Assembly (NCBI RefSeq): GCF_000011245.1
Contig: NC_004193.1
Span: forward strand, 2,644,501 to 2,708,500
Direction: 5' to 3'
Length of the DNA: 64,000 bases
Source: Oceanobacillus iheyensis HTE831
GTDB lineage: Bacteria > Bacillota > Bacilli > Bacillales > Amphibacillaceae
A model generated the notes under the pieces. The model worked only from the letters and a program-made list of their open reading frames with translations. It was not told the DNA's origin and did no database searches. Within the stretch, counting starts at the first letter, position 1, and every line of letters begins with the position of its first letter. The translations under genes and the position numbers were made by a program. Shown here one piece after another: positions 7,942 through 16,871 of this stretch.

Positions 7942-8802
7942 ATGCAAACTGAATTGCCACTAGGCTCCATTATTACAATGAAAGTACTACGAAAAATAGA
8001 TACGGGATATGTACTTACTGCATTTGGAGAAGAAGCATTACTACACAATAAGGAAACAGAAGAACAATTAGAGATTGATCAAGAAGTTGATGTTTTTCTC
8101 TATACCGATAAGCAAGGAAAAGTAATTGCCTCTGCTCGCTTACCATTTATTACAGTTGGTATATATGATTGGGCAGAAGTCGTAGGTGTCATTCCGAGGT
8201 TAGGTGTTTTTGTATCTATTGGTATCGTAAAAGATATACTCGTCTCTAAAGACGACTTACCATTATATAGAGAGACGTGGCCAAAATCAGGCGATCGCTT
8301 ATTTATCACTCTTAAAGTAGATAAAAAAGGTCGCTTATTAGCAGTGCCAGCTACAGAAGATATTATTGCAAATGAAGTTTTTGCTGCTCCTGAACACATT
8401 ATGCATGATCAAGTTCGTGGAACGGTTTATCACACAGAAAAAGAAGGAGCTGCATTACTAACGACCGAAGGATATCGCGGTTTTATCCATTATACAGAAA
8501 GAAAGGAAGAGCCACGAGTCGGACAAATAGTTGAAGGAAGAGTAATTGCAGTAAAAGAAGATGGTTCCATCAATATTTCCTTGCGACCATTGAAACAAGA
8601 TAGTCTGGATGAGGACGCAAACTTAATTCTGCAACATTTAAAGGATAATCATGGTTCCATTCCTTTTCACGATAAAAGTGATCCAGAAGAAATAAGAGCT
8701 ACTTTCCAAATTAGTAAAGCTGCCTTTAAACGTGCATTAGGAAGATTACTAAAACAAAGAAAAGTAAAACAAGAAAACGGACAGACCACACTGTTAGATT
8801 AA
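7942..8802 (+). CDS. cvfB: S1-domain RNA-binding protein CvfB/YitL
   Basis: A 286-residue cytoplasmic protein with three S1-like beta-barrels and a C-terminal winged helix (DPEEIRATFQISKAAFKRALGRLLKQRKV). In Staphylococcus aureus the orthologue CvfB binds RNA and affects virulence-factor expression; the Bacillus orthologue is YitL. The start is taken as ATG 7942 (MQTELPLGS), 9 nt after AAAGGA; an in-frame TTG at 7933 overlaps that site. A terminated RNA lies just ahead of it, so expression may depend on read-through. Confidence 0.88.
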   Translation: MQTELPLGSIITMKVLRKIDTGYVLTAFGEEALLHNKETEEQLEIDQEVDVFLYTDKQGKVIASARLPFITVGIYDWAEVVGVIPRLGVFVSIGIVKDILVSKDDLPLYRETWPKSGDRLFITLKVDKKGRLLAVPATEDIIANEVFAAPEHIMHDQVRGTVYHTEKEGAALLTTEGYRGFIHYTERKEEPRVGQIVEGRVIAVKEDGSINISLRPLKQDSLDEDANLILQHLKDNHGSIPFHDKSDPEEIRATFQISKAAFKRALGRLLKQRKVKQENGQTTLLD

Positions 8803-8806
8803 TTTA

Positions 8807-8839
8807 AAGAGGCGCTCTAATTGATGAGCATCTCTTTTC
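8807..8839 (+). terminator. cvfB terminator
   Basis: Imperfect stem AGAGGCGCTC / GAGCATCTCT followed by TTTTC. Confidence 0.65.
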
Positions 8840-8878
8840 TATTTCCCCTCTATTTCTATTAGCTTAACCATAATGTTT

Positions 8879-9090
8879 ATGAGTTACCTTTTTCTGCTTT
8901 TCACATGAATTTTGGGCACTCATCTCATCTATGAGTTACCCTTTTTGCTTCTTACACGAATTTTGGGCACTCATGACGCTGATGAGTTACCTTTTTTGCT
9001 TCTCACACGAATTTTGGGCACTCATCTCGTCTATGAGTTACCTTTTTCTACTTCTCACACGAATTCCGGGCACTCATCTATGAGTTACCA
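8879..9090. repeat. 51-bp minisatellite (four units plus a partial)
   Basis: ATGAGTTACC recurs at 8879, 8931, 8982, 9033 and 9080 (spacing 52, 51, 51, 47). The unit is a T-rich tract, then TTCTCACACGAATTTTGGGC, then a short hairpin ACTCAT-N7-ATGAGT spanning the junction with the next unit. No gene overlaps it; open frames here arise from the repeat. A different 52-bp array of like design lies at 21315-21595. Confidence 0.85.
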
Positions 9091-9143
9091 CTTTTTGGTG
9101 GTAGCCTACTATTGCTCATCTTCTCGGCACTCTATAAAAAGGA

Positions 9144-9183
9144 AAAAAGCAGAGTCTGTCATTAACAGCGTCTGCTTTTTTCT
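9144..9183 (-). terminator. Terminator, probably bidirectional
   Basis: Stem AAAAAGCAGA / TCTGCTTTTT with a 15-18 nt loop, directly after the stop codon of the minus-strand membrane protein gene. Confidence 0.75.
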
Positions 9184-9477
9184 TTAGGCTTCTGCGTTCT
9201 TATAGGAATCCATTACGGATGAAATTATAAAGCCTAGTGCGGAAGCAAATAAACAAGCGATACCAAGTCCGCCAAAACCTGCCCCCATAATATCAACTTT
9301 TGGTGCAACTGAAGAAACGAGAACTAATAATAAACCTACTATTGCTAATAAAAAATTTGGATAGTATCCAGCATGCGATTTTTTAGAAGACATTCTAACT
9401 AAGAAAATACTCGCAATTGCTGTTACCGCTGTCAAAATAGCCCCAATCGTTATTACTGATTCGACCATATCTTTCAC
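9184..9477 (-). CDS. Small three-helix membrane protein
   Basis: A 97-residue hydrophobic protein with three predicted spans (about 8-26, 42-60 and 68-88) separated by short charged loops. It contains VDIMGAGFGGLGIACLFASA. The pattern recalls YesK-like Bacillus membrane proteins, but I cannot assign a function. ATG start after a GGTGA-type site; own terminator; no operon partner. Confidence 0.65.
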   Translation of the reverse strand: MKDMVESVITIGAILTAVTAIASIFLVRMSSKKSHAGYYPNFLLAIVGLLLVLVSSVAPKVDIMGAGFGGLGIACLFASALGFIISSVMDSYKNAEA

Positions 9478-9669
9478 CTCATCACAAAAATAAAATTCTC
9501 TAAGTTAAGTCTACAATTGAATGTTTAGAAAGTCAATTGACGTCTAAATTAAAGTCCACAATTATTGTAGACAAACAATTTATCTAATAAAATTTATTAT
9601 ATCCATAACAAGGAATCTCATTAACAAATGTCGAAAAGAGTTACTATAAAGAAAAAAGGGGGACATATC

Positions 9670-11367
9670 ATGCTAGCATTTGAAGATTACACCTATGAAC
9701 GACCAGATATCGAAAAGAGTAAAGAAAAATTTCAACAATTAGTGGACGTTTTTAAAAGTGCACCTGATGTGAAACATGCGATAAAAGCGATTGATGAAAT
9801 TAATCAATTAAGAAATAACCTTTATACAATGTCTAATCTCGTATTTATTCGAGCTTCTATTGACACAAGGGATGAATATTATCAACAAGAAAGGGACCAC
9901 TTTGACCTAATTGAACCAGAAATACAAGAAATGGTGACAAGCTTCTATAAAGCATTATTCGAATCACCGCATGAAGAAGATTTACGGAAAGAATATGGTT
10001 CACAGCTTTTTGATTTAGCAGCTTGTGAGGTAAAAGCATTCTCAAAAGAGATTATACCCTTACTGCAACAGGAGAACAAACTTACTTCGGAGTACTCTAA
10101 ATTAATTGCTTCTGCAGATATCGAATTCAAAGGCAAAAAATATACTTTGGCTCAATTAGGGCCTTTCGCACAGCATAAAGATAGAAATGTACGTAAAGAC
10201 GCAATGAATGCAGCGCAGGGTTTCTATATAGAAAATGAAGAAACATTAGATCGTATTTACGACGATTTAGTTAAAGTCCGCCATGAAATCGCAGAAAAGC
10301 TTGGATATGACAATTTTATTGAAGTTGGCTATTTACGTATGCAACGAGTGGATTATGATGCAACCATGGTAGAAGTGTTCCGACAACAAGTACGTGATGT
10401 TATAGTCCCAATAGCAACGAATTTGTATAAAAAACATGCAAATCGAATTGGTGTCGATAAACTAAAGGCATATGATGAAAGCTTTGTGTTCCCTTCCGGC
10501 AATGCTACGCCTAAGGGATCGCCAGAATGGATTATTGAAAACGGAAAGAAAATGTATCAAGAGTTATCTAATGAGACTGGTGAATTTTTTCAGTTTATGT
10601 TAGATCATGAACTTATGGATTTAGAAGCAAAGAAAGGAAAAGAAGCTGGAGGATATTGTACGTTTATCGAGGACTATTCTTCCCCATTTATCTTTGCTAA
10701 TTTCAATGGAACATCAGATGATATTGATGTTTTAACACACGAAGCTGGTCACGCTTTCCAAGTTTATAGCAGTAGAAATTACAGTGTTCCAGAATACTAT
10801 TTCCCAACTAGTGAATCAGCTGAAATACATTCAATGAGCATGGAGTTCTTTACCTATCCTTGGATGAAAGAATTCTTTGGAGATGAGGTCGAAAAGTATA
10901 AATACGCTCATTTATCTGATGCATTACAATTTATTCCATATGGTGTTGCCGTAGATGAATTTCAACATTTAGTTTATAAAAATCCTGAATGGACACCTAA
11001 GGAAAGAAAACAAGCGTGGAAAAAACTTGAAGAAACTTACTTACCACATCGCGATTATGATGGCATTCCAAATTTAGAAGCTGGTGGGTTCTGGCAAAAA
11101 CAAGGTCATATCTATGAAGATCCTTTTTATTATATTGATTATACATTAGCACAGATTTGCGCATTCCAATTTTGGAAGAAAGCGCAGGAAGATAATGAAT
11201 CTGCTTGGAGCGATTATGTACATTTATGCAAACTAGGTGGATCTCAGCCATTTCTCCAACTTTTAAAAGAAGGTAATTTAAAATCTCCTTTCGAAAAAGG
11301 TACAGTTGCTTCTGTAGTAAAAATAATTGAAGATTACTTACAAGCAATTGATGATAACAGTTTATAA
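9670..11367 (+). CDS. M3 family oligoendopeptidase (PepF-like)
   Basis: Cytoplasmic zinc metallopeptidase of 565 aa. The zinc site is HEAGH at residues 357-361 in DVLTHEAGHAFQVYSSRN, with the downstream Glu helix in ESAEIHSMSMEFF. The length fits the short oligoendopeptidase F branch, which trims peptides and peptide pheromones. A TTG/ATG frame opens earlier at 9628, but ATG 9670 has the better site (GGGGG plus 7 nt) and gives MLAFEDYTYERPD, the usual N-terminus. Its closeness to a peptide-signalling cassette may or may not be meaningful. Confidence 0.9.
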   Translation: MLAFEDYTYERPDIEKSKEKFQQLVDVFKSAPDVKHAIKAIDEINQLRNNLYTMSNLVFIRASIDTRDEYYQQERDHFDLIEPEIQEMVTSFYKALFESPHEEDLRKEYGSQLFDLAACEVKAFSKEIIPLLQQENKLTSEYSKLIASADIEFKGKKYTLAQLGPFAQHKDRNVRKDAMNAAQGFYIENEETLDRIYDDLVKVRHEIAEKLGYDNFIEVGYLRMQRVDYDATMVEVFRQQVRDVIVPIATNLYKKHANRIGVDKLKAYDESFVFPSGNATPKGSPEWIIENGKKMYQELSNETGEFFQFMLDHELMDLEAKKGKEAGGYCTFIEDYSSPFIFANFNGTSDDIDVLTHEAGHAFQVYSSRNYSVPEYYFPTSESAEIHSMSMEFFTYPWMKEFFGDEVEKYKYAHLSDALQFIPYGVAVDEFQHLVYKNPEWTPKERKQAWKKLEETYLPHRDYDGIPNLEAGGFWQKQGHIYEDPFYYIDYTLAQICAFQFWKKAQEDNESAWSDYVHLCKLGGSQPFLQLLKEGNLKSPFEKGTVASVVKIIEDYLQAIDDNSL

Positions 11368-11396
11368 AGGAATAATTGCATCCTAAAAAGCTACAA

Positions 11397-11433
11397 AAGA
11401 AGTGTTGAGACAAACGTTCGTCTCAACACTTCT
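11397..11433. terminator. Strong bidirectional terminator
   Basis: Perfect 13-bp stem GAAGTGTTGAGAC / GTCTCAACACTTC with a short loop, T-rich on the plus side. It separates the convergent peptidase and propeptide genes. Confidence 0.85.
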
Positions 11434-11437
11434 ATTT

Positions 11438-11629
11438 TTAGCTAGGATCTGGGTGTTCTTCTTCACTTGGTTCAGGATGTTCTTCCTCACTAGGATCTGG
11501 ATGCTCTTCTTCAGTTGGTTGGTAAGTGGATGACATTAAATCGACTTTCTCCGCACCTACATTCGAAGGAACGATTACCATAAGGGTAAGCAGAAATACG
11601 ATTCCTAAAAGATAATTGATCTTTTTCAT
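11438..11629 (-). CDS. Secreted propeptide with three octapeptide repeats (candidate RRNPP signal)
   Basis: A 63-residue precursor. Residues 1-26 form a signal peptide (KK, a hydrophobic core, then VPSNVGA). A short linker follows, then three tandem octapeptides ending at the C-terminus: EEEHPDPS (40-47), EEEHPEPS (48-55) and EEEHPDPS (56-63). This is the layout of Phr/NprX/PapR-type precursors that are exported, cleaved and re-imported. Here the mature sequence would be present in several copies. Its ribosome-binding site GGGAGGTG overlaps the stop of the upstream RRNPP regulator gene, so the two are translationally coupled. The HPD core loosely recalls the KPD of NprX. The signal role is inferred. 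Confidence 0.75.
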   Translation of the reverse strand: MKKINYLLGIVFLLTLMVIVPSNVGAEKVDLMSSTYQPTEEEHPDPSEEEHPEPSEEEHPDPS

Positions 11630-11634
11630 CTAAT

Positions 11635-12891
11635 TCACCTCCCTTCAACAGCTTTCGTTGTATGAAGAGCATGATTGTAGTAGGTCGCTGCTAGTTTGTA
11701 TTTTCTTTGACTATAATAATGTGTAGCCAATATTTCTAAATAAGCTGTTTTCTTCAAATACAATTGTTTCTCATCAACAAATGGTATAATTTTCTCCAAA
11801 ATAATTTTTTCTAAGCTTGAATATACCTTATTTATTAATTGACTATACACATCTAACTCATACCGATATATCGATTGATCATCTTCCTCTACAATAGCTA
11901 GTCCTTTATTTAACCATTCTTTTGCATGGAATAGGTCATCAATGCGATAATACTCTTTCATTAATCCAATAATTGGGTATAACTGTTTCTTCGGGTCAGC
12001 TCTTAATACAAAACTTTTCTTATAATAGGCTATAGCTTGTTCCGATTGATTGCGTTCAGAATATAAATTCCCTATATTTTGATAACATTTAGTTTGTAAA
12101 TTTATATTGTTGATTCGATCAGCAATTTTTTTTGCTTGTTGATAACTATTCATCGCAGATTCATAGTCTTGCATTCTAGAATAGCAAATCCCCAATAATA
12201 TATAACACTGTGCTGTTCGTTTAAAGTTATATTGTTTCTGATAATACATTAAAGCTTGTTGGGCATAGATGATTGTAGTATAGGTTTCTCGAATATAGCT
12301 TGCAGATAAGGCAATCATATATAATATATCATGTTTTTCTTCTTTCTTTGATCGTTCTATATAAGCCAGATACTCCATCGACTTTTGAAAATAATCCATT
12401 GCCTTCTTATATTTCTCTCGCGAAAAATAGTATTGCCCAATAAATTTTAACCAATAGAAAGATTCTGCATCTGTAAAATACGGGGATAATAGTTGAAGTT
12501 TTTGAAATTGCTCTTCTACCTTCTGTTTATCATTTTGAATAAGATAGAATCTTAATTTATGAATTTCAAAGAGATGATTCATTTCTTGAATAGTAATTAA
12601 TTGTTTATGACTACTTAGCTGCCTATATAAGATGACGGAAGTATTTATATTTCTTAAAAACAAGGCTTGAAACCATCTTTGACACAAATCTAAGACGGGA
12701 ATCTGTTGTAATTGCGAATTGTTAATCTTAAGTTTTTTACATAGTAATTCTTTTATTTCTTCTGGAGGGTCGACATACTTATTTTCAATCTTTGATAAAT
12801 AAGAAATGGATATAATACCATCGGCGAGTTCGGATTGCGTCATTTTTTGTTCTTGTCTATAAAATTTAAGCATATAACCAAAATGCACCAA
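11635..12891 (-). CDS. RRNPP-family (NprR-like) HTH-TPR regulator
   Basis: A 418-residue protein, close to the length of NprR. The N-terminal XRE helix-turn-helix spans about 7-60 (MTQSELADGIISISYLSKIEN). The rest is a row of tetratricopeptide repeats (FSREKYKKAMDYFQKSMEYL, MQDYESAMNSYQQAKKIA, RNQSEQAIAYYKKSFVL, QRKYKLAATYYNHAL) that in this family bind a re-imported peptide. The start is TTG 12891 or GTG 12888 after AGAGGGG. It is co-directional and coupled with the propeptide gene and divergent from a secreted subtilisin, the same logic as NprR controlling an exoprotease. That target is inferred. Confidence 0.85.
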   Translation of the reverse strand: MVHFGYMLKFYRQEQKMTQSELADGIISISYLSKIENKYVDPPEEIKELLCKKLKINNSQLQQIPVLDLCQRWFQALFLRNINTSVILYRQLSSHKQLITIQEMNHLFEIHKLRFYLIQNDKQKVEEQFQKLQLLSPYFTDAESFYWLKFIGQYYFSREKYKKAMDYFQKSMEYLAYIERSKKEEKHDILYMIALSASYIRETYTTIIYAQQALMYYQKQYNFKRTAQCYILLGICYSRMQDYESAMNSYQQAKKIADRINNINLQTKCYQNIGNLYSERNQSEQAIAYYKKSFVLRADPKKQLYPIIGLMKEYYRIDDLFHAKEWLNKGLAIVEEDDQSIYRYELDVYSQLINKVYSSLEKIILEKIIPFVDEKQLYLKKTAYLEILATHYYSQRKYKLAATYYNHALHTTKAVEGR

Positions 12892-13180
12892 TCATATCCC
12901 CTCTCTATATGAATTTTTATTTATCTTACCATAAAATGTAAAAAATCACCATTTATTTTTATCTCAATATTTAGATTTATTAGCCAAATATATATTTCTA
13001 TTTTTCGCGTTAATTTTTATAGCTTAGAAATAAGTCTTTCACATTATTTTTTTCGAAAAAACCAATATCATTTTGAGTTTATTTTCTGTAATTCTCATCC
13101 TTTTTCCCAACCCCTAAATAGCAGGACTCTTCGAAATTTCACAGAATATGTATAAGCATATCTTAAAAGGAGGAATTATG
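12892..13180. promoter_or_regulatory. Divergent control region between RRNPP regulator and subtilisin
   Basis: A 289-bp, very AT-rich gap shared by the regulator (leftward) and the protease (rightward). I see no convincing SigA hexamer pair or long palindrome; poly-T and poly-A tracts dominate. Binding sites for the regulator would be expected here. The ribosome-binding site AAAGGAGG (13166-13173) belongs to the protease. Confidence 0.4.
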
Positions 13181-14395
13181 ATGAAAAGCAAAATTTTTGG
13201 CGGATTAGCATTAGCTATTTTCCTAGTTACTTCACCACTGGCAACAGATGCTGCAATGGACAGGAACAACGGAATTGACATGGAAACAAACCCAAGTATT
13301 TCAGACTCTTATGACAAACAAACTCCATATGTTGAAGGAGAGGTTCTTGTAAAGTTCAAAGAAGACATGTCCATGAATATGCAACAAGAAGTATTAAGTG
13401 ATATTAATGCCGAAATTCTTGTTGATGAAAATGTAGTAGACTCTCCTTTTAGTGTTTTAAAAGTAAAGGACGTAGAACAAGTAGTACAAACGTTAAGTAA
13501 TAATTCTCAAATTGAATATGTCGAACCAAATTATATCTTGAATGCAACTTACACACCAAATGATCCTTTCTTTGATATTAGTTACCAATATGGATTATTC
13601 ACATCAGAAACAACCTCTGCTTGGGATGTAACAACCGGTAATTCTAATCAATTGGTTGCCGTTCTGGATACTGGTGTTGATTACAACCATGAAGATTTAG
13701 ATGATAAAACAATTCTTGGATATAATTTTGTTAATAATAATTACAACCCGATCGACCGTAATGGACATGGCACTCACGTAGCTGGAACTGCCGCTGCAGA
13801 AACGAATAATGGATTAGGGATAGCAGGTGTGGCTCCTGACACCTCCGTCTTAGCAGTCCAAGTTCTCGATAGTAGTGGTAATGGAAGTTTAGCAAATATC
13901 GTTGATGGAATTATCTACGCAGCAGATTATGGTGCAGAAGTTATTAATCTTTCCTTAGGCTGTAATTGTGATACCCAAGCAATGGAAGATGCTGTCGACT
14001 ATGCTTGGGACAATGGTTCTGTAGTTGTAGCTGCAGCAGGAAATAGTAGTACCTCTACAACATTTGAACCCGCATCATATGACAATGCTATAGCAGTTGG
14101 AGCAGTTGACGAAAATAATAATATAGCTAGTTTTTCCAACTACGGAAGATGGGTAGATGTAACTGCACCAGGTGTTGAAATTGCAGGAACATATCCATCA
14201 AATAGATATGTCTATTTATCAGGTACTTCAATGGCTTCTCCGCATGTTGCTGGTTTAGCAGCGTTACTTGCATCACAAGGTAAGGATAACAGTGAGATTC
14301 GTAGTTCCATCGAAAATACAGCAACACCAATTAGCGGAACAGGTACTTACTTCCAACACGGATTAATCAATTCATTTGATGCAGTAAACTATTAA
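13181..14395 (+). CDS. Secreted subtilisin-like serine protease (S8)
   Basis: A 404-residue preproprotein. It has a signal peptide (MKSKIFGGLALAIFLVTSPL, then ATDAA) and an inhibitor I9 propeptide (about 45-125, GEVLVKFKED ... VEPNYIL). The catalytic domain carries the triad D163 (AVLDTGVD), H196 (GHGTHVAGT) and S350 (GTSMASPHVAG). ATG 13181 lies 7 nt after AAAGGAGG, and another ATG at 13178 is adjacent; the frame extends to 13148 without a site. Its position opposite the NprR-like regulator suggests density-controlled protease production, by analogy. Confidence 0.93.
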   Translation: MKSKIFGGLALAIFLVTSPLATDAAMDRNNGIDMETNPSISDSYDKQTPYVEGEVLVKFKEDMSMNMQQEVLSDINAEILVDENVVDSPFSVLKVKDVEQVVQTLSNNSQIEYVEPNYILNATYTPNDPFFDISYQYGLFTSETTSAWDVTTGNSNQLVAVLDTGVDYNHEDLDDKTILGYNFVNNNYNPIDRNGHGTHVAGTAAAETNNGLGIAGVAPDTSVLAVQVLDSSGNGSLANIVDGIIYAADYGAEVINLSLGCNCDTQAMEDAVDYAWDNGSVVVAAAGNSSTSTTFEPASYDNAIAVGAVDENNNIASFSNYGRWVDVTAPGVEIAGTYPSNRYVYLSGTSMASPHVAGLAALLASQGKDNSEIRSSIENTATPISGTGTYFQHGLINSFDAVNY

Positions 14396-14414
14396 TCTTT
14401 GAAAACGTTCCCCC

Positions 14415-14447
14415 TTCCCCTTCACTTTTTTTGAAGGGGAATTTTTT
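14415..14447 (+). terminator. Subtilisin gene terminator
   Basis: Stem TTCCCCTTCA / TGAAGGGGAA, a 7-nt loop, then six T. Confidence 0.85.
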
Positions 14448-14807
14448 ATGTAGAAGTATATTTCGTTATTTCCACAGTTTTATAAACATGAATAATCGAT
14501 AATAGTTAGATATTCTTGTTGCGATTAAAAGAATACATTGAATTTGTTGGAAGGGAAAGATGGCAACTTTTGCTCAGAACAGGAGATTGAAGATTCATTT
14601 AAAAAGCGTACTCCTTTCATATTAGCTAAAAAAACCGCTGCTTGCTAGGCGTAGTCTGTAATGGGATTCAAACAGTATAGCATTCCAGTTTGTAAAATAA
14701 ATTCATTATGAAATTGATTCATTCACGTAAATTTACAGTAAATAAGTGAATACGTAACAACCAATATGATAAAATAAGTCTTATTACGTTAGGATAAGGA
14801 GAATACA
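14448..14807. other. Intergenic stretch, no gene seen
   Basis: AT-rich. A plus-strand frame of about 35 codons around 14530-14648 (reading GKDGNFCSEQEIEDSFKKRT) has no ribosome-binding site and resembles nothing I know; it may be gene debris. The site GGATAAGGAG before 14808 serves the following gene. Confidence 0.4.
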
Positions 14808-15599
14808 ATGAATTATCAAGCACTTTTCTTAGATATTGATGGAACTATTTTGCGACCGGACCATACATATTCCGAACGAACGAAACAAGCAATTAAACAA
14901 GTGAAAAATCAAGGGTTGGAAGTCTTTCTTTGTACTGGAAGACCAATTATTGAAATTGATGATTTAGCAGATGAACTAGGTGTCAAATCATTAATTGGAT
15001 ACAATGGTGCCTATGCTAAATATGAAGGGAAAACAATATTAAATGAACCTATGCCCGAAAATGATGTAGATACGTTTTTACGTGTTGCTGCAAGCAAAAA
15101 CCATGAACTCATATTATATACAAAAGATAAAAACCATTTCACAACATTTGAAGATGACTTTGTTAAAACATTTAAAAAGGTCTTTCAATTAAGGAAGAAT
15201 GAGTTATTTGATAAACGTCTCAAAGATCAAATTCTCGGTATCACCGCTCTAAATGTAGATCCTAGTGAAGCTAATCACTATATGATTAATGATAATATTC
15301 GCCCTTCTCAAGTAAATGTCAACAGCATTATCGCTGCTTTTGATATTATTCGCGTTAATATGAATAAAGGAGAAGCAATAAAGCGTGTACTTGATGAACT
15401 CAATATTCCACTAGAGAATTCAATTGCCTTTGGTGATGGTATGAATGATAAGGAAATGTTACAAACCGTTGGTGTCGGATTTGCTATGGGGAACGCTGAT
15501 AACGAACTGGTACAATACGCAGATTATCAAACTAAATCATCAGAGGATGACGGAATTTTTTATGGTCTGCAACAGTTAGGACTCGTTAAAGAAGAATAA
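14808..15599 (+). CDS. Cof-type HAD-superfamily phosphatase
   Basis: A 263-residue cytoplasmic hydrolase. Motif I is FLDIDGTIL (nucleophile Asp), motif II CTGRP, a lysine sits in NKGEAIKRVL, and motif IV is FGDGMNDKEML, with a C2-type cap between motifs II and III. Relatives dephosphorylate sugar phosphates, flavin or cofactor intermediates; the substrate cannot be read from sequence. ATG after AAGGAG. It is convergent with the mannitol operon, though a link to sugar phosphate use is only suggestive. Confidence 0.88.
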   Translation: MNYQALFLDIDGTILRPDHTYSERTKQAIKQVKNQGLEVFLCTGRPIIEIDDLADELGVKSLIGYNGAYAKYEGKTILNEPMPENDVDTFLRVAASKNHELILYTKDKNHFTTFEDDFVKTFKKVFQLRKNELFDKRLKDQILGITALNVDPSEANHYMINDNIRPSQVNVNSIIAAFDIIRVNMNKGEAIKRVLDELNIPLENSIAFGDGMNDKEMLQTVGVGFAMGNADNELVQYADYQTKSSEDDGIFYGLQQLGLVKEE

Positions 15600-15654
15600 T
15601 ATAATTTTTTCTCGCACATAGAGGATAAGATGAATGAAAATTCTTTACCTCATA

Positions 15655-15709
15655 AAAAAGTCTAGAATGATAACAGCGATATTATGCTGTTCTTCATCCT
15701 AGGCTTTTT
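15655..15709. terminator. Bidirectional terminator between HAD gene and mtlD
   Basis: Long broken hairpin: AAAAAAG/CTTTTTTT, CTAG/CTAG, and an inner ACAGC/GCTGT stem. It ends the mtl operon on the minus strand. Confidence 0.7.
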
Positions 15710-16870
15710 TTACTTCTTATTTTGTAATAAGCGTAGTTGCTCGATGACTTTCTTCGTAAGTATAGAATCACTATCACATCCACTTACTTCAACAAAAGCT
15801 TGTTGGTAACCAGTAGCTGAAATTTTCTTCTGTAATTCTATCGCTTCTCTGTCTTCATCATTATTAAATAATAACGCTGCTGCAATTGTCTTCGCTAAAT
15901 ATACTGGGATTTTTCCTGTATATTCAATATACATTAAAGCTGGTTTGACTAAGCGATCCTTTGCTCCTAATTTTCGAATAGGACCACGCGCAACTCTCTT
16001 TACATCATCTGAAATATATGGATTTTGAAAACGTTGAATAATTTTACTCACATACTCTTGATGCATTTCGCGATTAAAACCATATGCATGAATTAATGCT
16101 TCTCCTGATTCAGCTAAAGCACCGTATATGGTATCATCAATACGTAAATCTTTCATAGCTTCTACGATAGTATCATAACCCAAGTGTGTTCCTAAGTAAG
16201 CCGGAATAGCATGTCCCGTATTTACCGTAAACAATTTACGTTCAATATAAGGAGCAAGATCATCTACATACGTAATGCCAAAAATTGGAGGTACTTCACC
16301 GACAATCTTTTTTTTCTCAACTACCCACTCATAATAAGGTTCCACCATCACATCTAATAGATTCTTATTCGTTTGATTAGGAACGATACGATCTACTGCA
16401 GCATCGGGAAAGCCATACAATCTATCAAACTCCCCTATTTTATGAGCCTCAAGCGACTCAAAAACATGCTCTTTGAGTAATGAACTTCCACCAACCATAT
16501 TTTCACAAGCAATAATATTGAGAGGGCTATTATTTTGCTTTGTTCTTTCTTGTAATCCCTTAGAAATCGCCTTAGCAATAACTGGTAGAATTGTAGGTCC
16601 AACTGCAGTAGTAACGACATCAGCCTTCACAATGGCTTCTGTAACAGCATCTGGCTCTTTTATACTATTGATCCCAGTAATATGATTTACTGTTAATTCT
16701 TGTTTTTCCTTTCCAGCTAGGTAAACATGATATGATTTTTGTTTATTAATTTCATCAATAACTTGATTATTTACATCGATAAAAATGGTTTGATAACCGG
16801 ATTGATAAAGTAAAAGTCCGATAAATCCTCGGCCAATATTACCTGCTCCAAAATGGACTGCTGTTTTCAT
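15710..16870 (-). CDS. mtlD: Mannitol-1-phosphate 5-dehydrogenase
   Basis: A 386-residue NAD-dependent dehydrogenase that oxidises mannitol 1-phosphate to fructose 6-phosphate. The N-terminal Rossmann motif FGAGNIGRGFIG and the polyol dehydrogenase signature region VNTGHAIPAYLG with downstream KLGAKDRLVKPA are present. Last gene of mtlA-mtlR-mtlF-mtlD; its ATG overlaps the end of mtlF (TAATATG). Length is normal. Confidence 0.95.
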   Translation of the reverse strand: MKTAVHFGAGNIGRGFIGLLLYQSGYQTIFIDVNNQVIDEINKQKSYHVYLAGKEKQELTVNHITGINSIKEPDAVTEAIVKADVVTTAVGPTILPVIAKAISKGLQERTKQNNSPLNIIACENMVGGSSLLKEHVFESLEAHKIGEFDRLYGFPDAAVDRIVPNQTNKNLLDVMVEPYYEWVVEKKKIVGEVPPIFGITYVDDLAPYIERKLFTVNTGHAIPAYLGTHLGYDTIVEAMKDLRIDDTIYGALAESGEALIHAYGFNREMHQEYVSKIIQRFQNPYISDDVKRVARGPIRKLGAKDRLVKPALMYIEYTGKIPVYLAKTIAAALLFNNDEDREAIELQKKISATGYQQAFVEVSGCDSDSILTKKVIEQLRLLQNKK

Positions 16871-16871
16871 A

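Noticed and set aside
8879..9090. CRISPR array
   Set aside because: The whole 51-bp unit repeats; there are no unique spacers and no cas genes. The same holds for the 52-bp array at 21315-21595.
8912..9187. 91-aa plus-strand frame
   Set aside because: Open only because the minisatellite period is a multiple of three; the protein is a repeat artefact.
9628..9669. N-terminal extension of the M3 peptidase
   Set aside because: The basic 14-residue stretch contains the real ribosome-binding region; the internal ATG gives the family N-terminus.
13148..13180. Upstream ATG of the subtilisin frame
   Set aside because: It would place the ribosome-binding site inside the coding region; ATG 13181 gives a standard signal peptide.
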